DNA from: F1-20-MAGs119 sp040401695
GTDB lineage: Bacteria > Actinomycetota > Acidimicrobiia > Acidimicrobiales > Ilumatobacteraceae
Direction of reading: 5' to 3'
NCBI GenBank assembly: GCA_040401695.1
Contig: JBBANY010000019.1
Location: 1 to 34,717, forward strand
Length of the DNA stretch: 34,717 nucleotides
Shown: positions 23,541 through 30,098 of the stretch, in pieces
Layout of the letters: every line of letters begins with the position of its first letter
Numbering within the stretch: position 1 is the first letter of the stretch
Position numbers and translations under genes: made by a program
The notes under the pieces: model-generated
Seen by the model: the letters and a program-made list of their open reading frames with translations, nothing else
Told to the model about the DNA's origin: nothing
The model's database searches: none

Positions 23541-24776
23541 TCAGTAGGCGCCGTCCCGATCCAGGAACCTGCGATGCCAACGGCGAGGCGTGAAGAGTGC
23601 CGCACGCGGTTCGTCCTCGAACATCCAACGGGCGAAGTTGGTGCGTGTCCAACTGTTCGTCGCGGCGGCACGAATCGCGCCTCGCGTGATGAACGGCGAC
23701 CGCAAGAGTTTCCCTAGCGCGACGCTCATGCGGTGGTCGGCGAACAGATGGTGGTGGACCGCGGACTCGTAGTTCTCGGCCACCGGACCACCCCCGATGA
23801 TTGCTTCGGCGGCGAGGATGCCCGTCTCGAGCGCTTGGCCGATGCCCTCTCCGGTCAATGCATCGGTTGCCCGTGCCGCGTCGCCGACGAATAAGACGTT
23901 GCCGCTCGACAGCACCGCATCGGTGATGCCCGCGGGAATCGGCCACGCCGTGTGGCGGTCGACGAGTTTGAAGCCGGGGCCGAGCGCATCGACGATGTGT
24001 CGTCGCGCCAACAAATCGGCCCACTCCTTCTTCATGTCCTGAACGCGCCGCTTGCCGTCGCGCAGAATGCCGAAGCCGATGTTCACCCGACCGTCTGCAA
24101 GCGGAAACGACCACGCATAGCCGGGCAGCAGATCGGGTTCGAACCACACGTAGAGGCGGTGCGCTGCGGGTCCGGTCACGTTGTCGGCGTACTGGCGAAA
24201 GGCATGCCACTCGCCGAGATAACCCGAATCGCCGAGCCCCATCGCCTTGCGCACGGGGGACCACATTCCGTCTGCGGCTATGACGTGGCCTGCAGTGATC
24301 GTGTCGCCGTTGGCGAAGTGTGCCGTCGCCGAACGTTTGCCGCTCGTGTAGTTGAGGGTGAGGTGGGAGAACTCGAGACCCTCGCGAACTTCGGCGCCCG
24401 CGGCACGCGCATGTTTGACGAGTTCGTTGTCGAGCTGCAGACGCGCGGCGACGGCGGCGTACTGACCGCGACCGGCGGGCAGTGGCAGCTCGACTTCACG
24501 TCCCGAGGGCGAGCGCAGCCACGCCGAGTCGACGGTTTGCCACGAAGCAACCACACCGGGGTCGAAGTCGATCTTCTCGAGCATCCTCAATGCAAGGGTG
24601 GTGAGGCCGTCACCGCAGCACTTGTCGCGTGGGAACTCCGCCTTGTCTGCGACGACGACGGAATGTCCCGCACGTGCGAGCACCGTCGCGGCCGCGGTGC
24701 CGGCGGGGCCGGCGCCGATGACGAGAACATCGACAGGGGAGTCGCCGGTTCGATCTGACAAGGTTCGATCTGGCAC
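23541..24776 (-). CDS. Geranylgeranyl-reductase-family FAD oxidoreductase
   Basis: This 411-residue flavoprotein is of the geranylgeranyl reductase group, which saturates isoprenoid double bonds in lipids or menaquinone; mycobacterial MenJ is a well-known relative. It has the FAD-binding GAGPAG at 21-26, the family motif KCCGDGL at 52-58 (C-G-x-G class) and FVGDAARATDALTGEGIGQALETG, the second FAD contact. Substrate could be a menaquinone side chain or another polyprenyl lipid, or it may be a plain FAD-dependent hydroxylase relative; the CGDG motif favours the reductase. GTG 24776 has a TAACCT box 6 nt upstream, consistent with a leaderless start. The first codons contain an 11-bp repeat (24747-24757 and 24762-24772), giving the doubled DRT peptide. 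Confidence 0.85.
   Translation of the reverse strand: MPDRTLSDRTGDSPVDVLVIGAGPAGTAAATVLARAGHSVVVADKAEFPRDKCCGDGLTTLALRMLEKIDFDPGVVASWQTVDSAWLRSPSGREVELPLPAGRGQYAAVAARLQLDNELVKHARAAGAEVREGLEFSHLTLNYTSGKRSATAHFANGDTITAGHVIAADGMWSPVRKAMGLGDSGYLGEWHAFRQYADNVTGPAAHRLYVWFEPDLLPGYAWSFPLADGRVNIGFGILRDGKRRVQDMKKEWADLLARRHIVDALGPGFKLVDRHTAWPIPAGITDAVLSSGNVLFVGDAARATDALTGEGIGQALETGILAAEAIIGGGPVAENYESAVHHHLFADHRMSVALGKLLRSPFITRGAIRAAATNSWTRTNFARWMFEDEPRAALFTPRRWHRRFLDRDGAY
24747..24772. repeat. Short in-frame tandem repeat at the start of the flavoprotein gene
   Basis: GGTTCGATCTG occurs at 24747-24757 and again at 24762-24772, with a 15-bp period. On the coding strand it writes a doubled S/P-DRT segment in the first ten residues, before the Rossmann fold. 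It is probably a slippage product with no folding role. Confidence 0.6.
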
Positions 24777-24782
24777 GGCTCG

Positions 24783-24788
24783 AGGTTA
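24783..24788 (-). promoter_or_regulatory. Candidate -10 box (TAACCT) for geranylgeranyl-reductase-like gene
   Basis: On the minus strand TAACCT fits TANNNT and lies 6 nt before GTG 24776, so the message would start at the start codon. There is no Shine-Dalgarno site before the GTG, which agrees. It overlaps the -35 proposed for the divergent SDR gene, so the two promoters may compete. Confidence 0.4.
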
Positions 24789-24814
24789 TGGCCCGCTGCG
24801 TCGGGTCGTATGAT
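24786..24814 (+). promoter_or_regulatory. Candidate sigma-70-type promoter of the SDR/MaoC operon
   Basis: TTATGG (24786-24791), a 17-nt spacer and TATGAT (24809-24814) make a plausible housekeeping promoter; the -10 differs from TATAAT by one base, while the -35 is weak. It would give a leader of about 40 nt holding the CGGGGG ribosome site before ATG 24861. Confidence 0.5.
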
Positions 24815-24860
24815 CGACCGAGCAGATCAGAAGGCAAAACAAACTGTTTCGGGGGATTCG

Positions 24861-25781
24861 ATGTCGAAGTTGTGTGAAGGTCGTGTGGTCATTGTCACCG
24901 GAGCGGGCCGCGGAATCGGCCGTGAACATTCGCTCAGCCTCGCGCGGCGCGGCGCGTTCGTCGTGGTGAACGACCTCGGCGGCAATGTCGACGGCACCGG
25001 CGGCGACGCATCACCCGCGCAGCAAGTGGTCAACGAAATCGAGGCGATGGGTGGTCGCGCCGTGGCCAACGGCGACGACATCTCGTCGTGGGACGGCGCA
25101 AAGCGGCTCGTGCAAACCGCGGTCGAAGTGTTCGGCGACCTTCACGGTCTCGTGAACAACGCCGGCATCCTCCGCGACCGCACGCTCGTCAACATGACCG
25201 AGGCCGAGTGGGACGCGGTCATCCAGGTGCATCTGAAGGGAACCTTCGCGCCCGCGCACTTCGCGGCCGAATACTGGCGTGACCGTCACAAGGCCGGACA
25301 GCCGGTCGACGGGCGAATCATCAACACGACGTCCGTGTCGGGCATCTACGGAAATCCCGGCCAGACGAACTACGGCGCAGCAAAGGCGGGCATTGCCGCG
25401 TTCACGATCATCGCGGCACTCGAACTGGCACGCTACGACGTCACCGTCAACGCGGTCGCCCCCGTTGCACTGACACGCATGACCGAAGGTCTCGGACCCG
25501 CGCCCGAAACCGACGAAGAGCGCGAGATGCGTTCGCCGAAATGGATCGCACCGATCGTGACATGGCTTGCATCGGCGGAGTCGAAAAACGTCACGGGCCG
25601 TGTCTTCGAAGCCAGCGGTCAAACCTTGGCGATCGCCGAAGGGTGGCACCGCGGACCACGGCGCGATCCGATCGCCGACCCGACGAAGTTGGGCCCGGCG
25701 GTGGCCGAACTGCTCGCCTCGGCGCGGGCCAACGCCGGAATGAACGGCGAAGACGGCACCTGGCCGCAATCGCCGCGCTGA
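24861..25781 (+). CDS. SDR of the MFE-2 (3R)-hydroxyacyl-CoA dehydrogenase type (second copy)
   Basis: The product is a 306-residue SDR with TGAGRGIG, the MFE-2 mark NDLGGNVDGTGGDAS, NNAGILRDRTL, a Ser in TTSVSGIYG and the pair Y-G-A-A-K. It closely parallels the gene at 6908-7801 but has its own C-terminal tail (PRRDPIADPTKLGPAVAELL). It probably oxidises 3-hydroxyacyl-CoA. The next gene encodes a MaoC hydratase; together they reproduce, as separate proteins, the dehydrogenase and hydratase parts of eukaryotic multifunctional enzyme 2. ATG 24861 follows CGGGGG by about 6 nt. A longer in-frame start at 24810 begins inside the proposed -10 and is rejected. Confidence 0.9.
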   Translation: MSKLCEGRVVIVTGAGRGIGREHSLSLARRGAFVVVNDLGGNVDGTGGDASPAQQVVNEIEAMGGRAVANGDDISSWDGAKRLVQTAVEVFGDLHGLVNNAGILRDRTLVNMTEAEWDAVIQVHLKGTFAPAHFAAEYWRDRHKAGQPVDGRIINTTSVSGIYGNPGQTNYGAAKAGIAAFTIIAALELARYDVTVNAVAPVALTRMTEGLGPAPETDEEREMRSPKWIAPIVTWLASAESKNVTGRVFEASGQTLAIAEGWHRGPRRDPIADPTKLGPAVAELLASARANAGMNGEDGTWPQSPR

Positions 25782-25824
25782 CACGAACACGACAACACAG
25801 AACGAAGCAACAAGGGGACACAAC
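25782..25824 (+). promoter_or_regulatory. Thymine-free spacer between SDR and MaoC genes, with ribosome site
   Basis: All 43 bases from the SDR stop to the MaoC ATG lack T. The stretch is rich in ACA/GAA and ends in AAGGGGA, 6 nt before ATG 25825. In RNA this would be almost unable to fold, which keeps the ribosome site open and may raise translation of the second gene. Confidence 0.45.
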
Positions 25825-26688
25825 ATGCCGATCAATCCGGATGCAGTGGGTTCGCAAGGCGAACCATTCGTCGTCACATGGGACAGCAAGGACTGCCTGC
25901 TCTATGCCGTGGGAATCGGCGCCGGAGCAGCCGACCTGCCGTTCAGCACCGAGAACAGCCGCGACGCGGCGGGCAACATCATTCCTCAGCAGGTGTACCC
26001 GACGTTTCCCGTCATCCTGACGCGTGACCCGGGGTCGCCGATGCGCAACATCGGCACGTTCAACCCCGCAATGCTCGTGCACGGCCAGCAAGCGGTCACG
26101 CTTCACAAGGCGGTCCCCGTCGAAGGCTCCGCGCGCATCGTCACGCGCATCACGGGGATCTACGACAAGGGCAAGGGTGCGGTCGTTGCATCCGAACAGA
26201 CCGCCGTCGACGCGAACGACGGGTCGCCGCTCTTTTCCCTCGCTTCGTCGGCCTTCATCCGGGGTGAGGGCGGTTGGGGTGGTGACCGCGGACCCGGCGG
26301 CGACAAGAACGTGCCGCCCTCGCGCAAGGCCGACCACACCGTGACGTACCAAACCGCCCCCGATCAGGCGTACGTCTACCGACTCTCGGGCGACCGCAAC
26401 CCCCTCCACTCCGATCCGACATTTGCCGCGATGGGCGGATTCGACCGTCCGATTCTCCACGGCTTGTGCACCTACGGCTTCACCGGTCGCGCGCTGCTCT
26501 CGGCGCTCTGCGCGAACGATGCGTCGCGGTTCACGCACATCGAAGGTCGATTCGCGTCGCCCGTCATCGCCGGCGAGGCATTGACGATCTCGATCTGGGA
26601 AACATCGTCGGGCGAGGCCGTCTTCACGACGTCGGTCGGTGACCGCGTCGTGCTCGACCAGGGCCTGGTGCGCTTCAGAACAAAGTGA
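25825..26688 (+). CDS. MaoC-family (2E)-enoyl-CoA hydratase
   Basis: This 287-residue double hotdog-fold protein is of the hydratase-2/MaoC type. The C-terminal hotdog has the hydratase-2 motif YRLSGDRNPLHSDP (185-198), with Asp190 and His195 spaced as the catalytic pair in human multifunctional enzyme 2, then GFDRPILHGLCTYG. The N-terminal half (YAVGIGAG, YPTFPVIL) is a degenerate hotdog that binds the acyl chain. It should hydrate trans-2-enoyl-CoA to (3R)-hydroxyacyl-CoA, the substrate of the SDR encoded just before it. ATG 25825 is set by AAGGGGA. The 3' end overlaps NucS by 14 bp. The call is firm for the reaction class; acyl chain length is unknown. Confidence 0.92.
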   Translation: MPINPDAVGSQGEPFVVTWDSKDCLLYAVGIGAGAADLPFSTENSRDAAGNIIPQQVYPTFPVILTRDPGSPMRNIGTFNPAMLVHGQQAVTLHKAVPVEGSARIVTRITGIYDKGKGAVVASEQTAVDANDGSPLFSLASSAFIRGEGGWGGDRGPGGDKNVPPSRKADHTVTYQTAPDQAYVYRLSGDRNPLHSDPTFAAMGGFDRPILHGLCTYGFTGRALLSALCANDASRFTHIEGRFASPVIAGEALTISIWETSSGEAVFTTSVGDRVVLDQGLVRFRTK

Positions 26689-27334
26689 GTTCGTCGGGTT
26701 TGCGGCCGCGCAGAGCGTCGTAGTCCACCTCGACGCAGAGAAGTCCTCGCGTCGATGCGAGTGTCTTCGCTTGGGGTTTGATCACCTGTGCGACGAAAAT
26801 GCCGCGGACCTCACCGAGCGACGAATCCTTCGACAGGTATTCGAGATAGCGGGCGAGTTGTTCGACGCCGTCGATCTCGCCGCGTCGCTTCACCTCGATG
26901 GCAACGGTGCGCCCTTCGCGATCGCGACAAAGCAGGTCGACCGGCCCGATTGCGGTCGGGTGCTCGCGACGGATCAGCGTGAGGCCGTTCTCGATCGCGT
27001 CGGGGACGGCGGCGAGCAGTTCCTGCAGGTGGGCCTCGACGCCGTCTTTGCTCAGCCCAGGGTCTTCGCCGAGTTCGTGGGACGTGTCGAGAAAGACCTC
27101 GTGCAGAGTGATCGTGAGCGTCTCGCCCTTCGAGTTCGTCACGACCCATTCGGTGTCGCTCTCGGTCAGCACGTTCGGGGCGTTCATCCAGTTCAGCGGT
27201 TTGTAGGCGCCACCGTCGGCGTGAATGGCGACACAGCCGTCGGCCTTCACCATGATGAGGCGGTTCGCCTCGTCGAGTCGCGATTCGAGGCGGCCTGCAT
27301 ATTTCACACTGCAACGAGCGAGGACGAGACGCAC
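26675..27334 (-). CDS. nucS: Mismatch-specific endonuclease NucS (EndoMS)
   Basis: This 219-residue NucS/EndoMS follows the mycobacterial protein closely: AYKPLNWM, SHELGEDPGLSKDGVEAHLQ, and the nuclease core AIGPVDLLCRD...AIEVKRRGEIDGVEQL, with Asp133, Glu147 and Lys149 as catalytic residues. It cuts DNA at mismatches and takes the place of MutS/MutL in many actinobacteria and archaea. The last residues L-T-L-F resemble the C-terminal tail that in relatives binds the DNA-sliding clamp. GTG 27334 gives the conserved RLVLARCSVKY N-terminus; an open frame continues upstream over the L,D-transpeptidase gene but is shadow. It stands alone, divergent from the transpeptidase by 36 bp. Confidence 0.95.
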   Translation of the reverse strand: MRLVLARCSVKYAGRLESRLDEANRLIMVKADGCVAIHADGGAYKPLNWMNAPNVLTESDTEWVVTNSKGETLTITLHEVFLDTSHELGEDPGLSKDGVEAHLQELLAAVPDAIENGLTLIRREHPTAIGPVDLLCRDREGRTVAIEVKRRGEIDGVEQLARYLEYLSKDSSLGEVRGIFVAQVIKPQAKTLASTRGLLCVEVDYDALRGRKPDELTLF

Positions 27335-27355
27335 CGTATTTTCGTAGCAGACAAT

Positions 27356-27361
27356 TAGATT
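27356..27361 (+). promoter_or_regulatory. Candidate -10 box (TAGATT) for L,D-transpeptidase gene
   Basis: TAGATT fits TANNNT and ends 9 nt before ATG 27371, implying a leader of only a few bases. No Shine-Dalgarno or -35 match is clear. It lies in the 36-bp space shared with the divergent nucS. Confidence 0.4.
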
Positions 27362-27370
27362 TGGCGACGA

Positions 27371-28369
27371 ATGAAACTCGCCACGGATCTGCGCACGAAG
27401 CAGTACCTGATGCTCGCCGTCATCGTGGCGGTGGGCGGAGCGTGGCTTGCCATCGGTGCCTCGTCCGGAGACGGAAACGGTGGCGGCGCCGCCGTGGGCG
27501 GCGGAGACATCGTGGCGACCACGACCACGGTTGTGTCCGCCATGACGACGGTTGTGTCCGTTGCGACGTCGGTCTCCGTCCCTGAAGCGCCAACCACGAC
27601 GGAGCTCGACCTGGTGGGCGACGAAGAGGTTCCCGACGACTGCAAGATCGCAACGCGGACACTTCGCACCGGCGACACCGGGGCATCGGTGCTTTGTCTG
27701 CAAAAGGCGCTGATCCGCGAGAACCGTCTTGCAGGGGTCGCGAGTGGCACCTTCGACGGGCCGACACGCACCGCCGTCATCGCCCTGCAAACGGAGAAGT
27801 CGTTGTTCGTCGACGGCGAAGTTGGCCGCGAGTCCGCGCTCGTGCTCGGCATCTGGCCCGATGAGCAATTGAACGTCGTGCGCACGCCGCCGCCCGCTCC
27901 CGGAGCGAAGGATTCGATGGGGTTCCCCCTGTCGTCGGTCGCCTCGACCGGCGCCGACGCACCGCCGTTGCCGCCGAACTCCGGCGAAGGCAGGCGGCTC
28001 GTCTACGAGCGCGCAGGTCAGCGTGTGTGGGCCGTCGACAAGGACGGCACCATCATTCGGTCGTGGCTGGTGTCGGGAAGCCAGTACAACAACGAACTTG
28101 TAGGAACCCACAAGGTGTACAGCAAATCGGAAGTCACGACGGCATGGAACGGCAAAGCGTTCCTTCCTCTGATGGTTCGTTGGTTGAAGACCCAGATCGG
28201 CGCGATCGGCTTCCACCAGATTCCCGTGAAGCGCAGCGACGGATCGCTGTACCAAACGGAAGAAGAACTTGGAACGCGACTGTCGGGCGGATGCCAGCGT
28301 CAGGCGAAGGAAGACGCGGAGTTCTTGTGGAAGTTCGCGAAGATCGGAACCCCGGTCGTCGTCATCTGA
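27371..28369 (+). CDS. L,D-transpeptidase (YkuD) with peptidoglycan-binding domain
   Basis: This 332-residue envelope enzyme has an N-terminal membrane anchor or signal segment (about 12-30) and a Gly/Thr/Val-rich linker (31-80) with a 7-residue internal repeat (TTVVSAM, TTVVSVA). A PG_binding_1 domain follows (about 97-160, RTGDTGASVLCLQKAL), then a Pro-rich spacer and a YkuD domain (about 209-332). The YkuD active site is His282 (IGFHQIP) and SGGCQRQ with Cys308. The usual S/T-H-G-C has Gly in place of His. L,D-transpeptidases make 3-3 cross-links in peptidoglycan outside the membrane. The stop TGA abuts the AarF stop on the other strand (TGATCA). The fold call is strong; activity of the variant motif is not proven. 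Confidence 0.88.
   Translation: MKLATDLRTKQYLMLAVIVAVGGAWLAIGASSGDGNGGGAAVGGGDIVATTTTVVSAMTTVVSVATSVSVPEAPTTTELDLVGDEEVPDDCKIATRTLRTGDTGASVLCLQKALIRENRLAGVASGTFDGPTRTAVIALQTEKSLFVDGEVGRESALVLGIWPDEQLNVVRTPPPAPGAKDSMGFPLSSVASTGADAPPLPPNSGEGRRLVYERAGQRVWAVDKDGTIIRSWLVSGSQYNNELVGTHKVYSKSEVTTAWNGKAFLPLMVRWLKTQIGAIGFHQIPVKRSDGSLYQTEEELGTRLSGGCQRQAKEDAEFLWKFAKIGTPVVVI
27527..27560 (+). repeat. Direct repeat in the linker of the L,D-transpeptidase gene
   Basis: ACGGTTGTGTCCG occurs at 27527-27539 and 27548-27560, a 21-bp period that codes for a 7-residue Thr/Val repeat in the extracellular linker. Such linkers often vary in length between strains. Confidence 0.6.
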
Positions 28370-30013
28370 TCAGGCGCGAATGTGGTCGCGCATTCGCTTG
28401 TTGATGAGGTTGCGTCGTTCCTGCAGTTCCCTGTAGGTGAGCCGGTTGACGCTCGACTCGAGGCCAAGGCTCGCCTTCACGCTGTCGAGGTTGACCTCGA
28501 ACGCGTCGGGGTTGAAGCCGAGTTCGCGGCCGATGCGCTCGCCGTGCCTTTCGGCAAAGACCATTGAGATGCTGGCGACTTCGGCGAGGATGTCGAGATC
28601 CGGAGCCAATCGGGCGATCGCCCCGTCGAGGAAGACCATGTTCTTCACGTAGAGCATGAGTTCCTTGGGCATGCTGGCCCCGTAGCCGAGCAGCGACTTC
28701 ACGATGCGCTGCACCTCTTTCACCAGTTCTTCGCCCGACAGGCCGGTCGGGTCGATCGTCGGTTGGTCGAGGCGAAGGTCCTTGATGACCTGGTCGATGT
28801 CGACGTCGGCGGGAAGTGCGCCGAGGTCGCGCAGGGCTGCGACCTGGCCTTTGACGTCGTTCGTCGTTGCGCCCAGCATGAGCCGCAGGAATGCGATGCG
28901 GCGTGGTCCGGAGAGTCGACCGACGATGCCGAAGTCGAGCAGCGCGGTTCGTCCGTCGGTCATCACGAAGAGGTTTCCACCGTGCAGGTCGCCGTGGAAG
29001 ATCCCCTCGATCATCGCGCCTTCCATGAACGCGATCATCCCGGTGCGAATGATGTCCTCGGTGTCGATGCCTGCGGCTTTCATGCCGTCGACGTCGTCGA
29101 AGTTGAAGCCATTGAGTCGTTCCATCACGAGGACGCGTCGGGTCACCAGCTTCGGGTGCGGGCGCGGAACGATGTAGCGCGCCTGGCCGAGGTTGTGCAG
29201 CATCGCGGCAACGTCGATCATGTTCGACGCCTCCATGCGGAAGTCGAGCTCCTCGACGATCGTCTCGGCAAACAACTCGACGAGCGCGGGCGGATTCGCC
29301 AGTGCCGCGATCGGAATGCGACCGATGAGGAATGGCGCGATCCAGGACATGACACGAAGGTCGCGACGAACGAGTTCTCCGATGTCGGGTCGCTGCACCT
29401 TGACCACGACCGGCTCGCCCGAGACGAGGGTGGCCGCGTGCACCTGGGCAATCGATGCGGCGGCGAGGGGAGTCGTGTCGATGTGAACGAAGACGTCGTT
29501 CAGTCGGGCGCCAAGGTCGCGCTCGATCGTGCGCTGCACGACGTCGAACGGCTCGGCCGGAACCTGGTCACGGCAGCGTTTGAATTCGGTGACGAGTTCG
29601 CCGGGGAAGAGTCCCTCACCGCTCGAGATGATCTGTGCCAACTTGATGTAGGTCGGCCCGAGTGTTTCGACAGCTCGCCTGAGGCGCATCGACAGCACCG
29701 CGCGGCTCTCCTCGGGAGAGGTGAAGCGGCGCAGTTTCTTGCGAATGAGCCACGGGGCGATGGCCCGACCAAGAACAAAGACGACCGTCAACAGGCGACC
29801 GATCGGGGGAACGCGACCCGGAGTCGTGAGTCTGGGTACTTCGGCGCGGGCTTCGCGGCGCAGAACCGTGGCGTGTTCGGACCAGGCAATCTTGTCGCGG
29901 TCGAGGTCCCAGGGACCGCGCTCGGAGAACGCGCCCCAGGACAGGTCGGCCGTGTTGCTCGACGTGTCGCTGGCGCGGGGCTTTGACATTCCTTCAGTCT
30001 GCAACGGATGCAC
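28370..30013 (-). CDS. AarF/UbiB (ABC1) kinase-like protein
   Basis: This 547-residue UbiB/AarF/ABC1 atypical kinase-like protein has the family Ala-rich loop AAASIAQVHAA (184-194), the ATP-site Lys205 in VVVKVQRP, Glu in IVEELDFRMEASN, HGDLHGGNLF (340-348) and DFG (360-362). The N-terminal KxGQ region reads YIKLAQIISSGEGLFP, with Ala where KxGQ has Gly. A hydrophobic stretch near 72-90 may sit in the membrane. Relatives support quinone or lipid metabolism and probably act as ATPases rather than protein kinases. I use GTG 30013 because GGAGG lies 7 nt upstream; ATG 29989 has AAGGA directly against it, too close. The stop touches the transpeptidase stop. The PEP-domain operon is divergent. Confidence 0.88.
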   Translation of the reverse strand: MHPLQTEGMSKPRASDTSSNTADLSWGAFSERGPWDLDRDKIAWSEHATVLRREARAEVPRLTTPGRVPPIGRLLTVVFVLGRAIAPWLIRKKLRRFTSPEESRAVLSMRLRRAVETLGPTYIKLAQIISSGEGLFPGELVTEFKRCRDQVPAEPFDVVQRTIERDLGARLNDVFVHIDTTPLAAASIAQVHAATLVSGEPVVVKVQRPDIGELVRRDLRVMSWIAPFLIGRIPIAALANPPALVELFAETIVEELDFRMEASNMIDVAAMLHNLGQARYIVPRPHPKLVTRRVLVMERLNGFNFDDVDGMKAAGIDTEDIIRTGMIAFMEGAMIEGIFHGDLHGGNLFVMTDGRTALLDFGIVGRLSGPRRIAFLRLMLGATTNDVKGQVAALRDLGALPADVDIDQVIKDLRLDQPTIDPTGLSGEELVKEVQRIVKSLLGYGASMPKELMLYVKNMVFLDGAIARLAPDLDILAEVASISMVFAERHGERIGRELGFNPDAFEVNLDSVKASLGLESSVNRLTYRELQERRNLINKRMRDHIRA

Positions 30014-30020
30014 GTCCGAG

Positions 30021-30025
30021 CCTCC
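30021..30025 (-). promoter_or_regulatory. Shine-Dalgarno site that sets the GTG 30013 start of the AarF-like gene
   Basis: Read on the minus strand this is GGAGG, 7 nt before GTG 30013. The competing ATG 29989 has only AAGGA with no spacer, so the longer protein is favoured. Confidence 0.6.
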
Positions 30026-30098
30026 GTCGAGCGCGGAATTCGGCGTGTGACAAACGGACTAGACATAAGGACAGGCTGAGAGTGCTGGGGGTGTCCGG

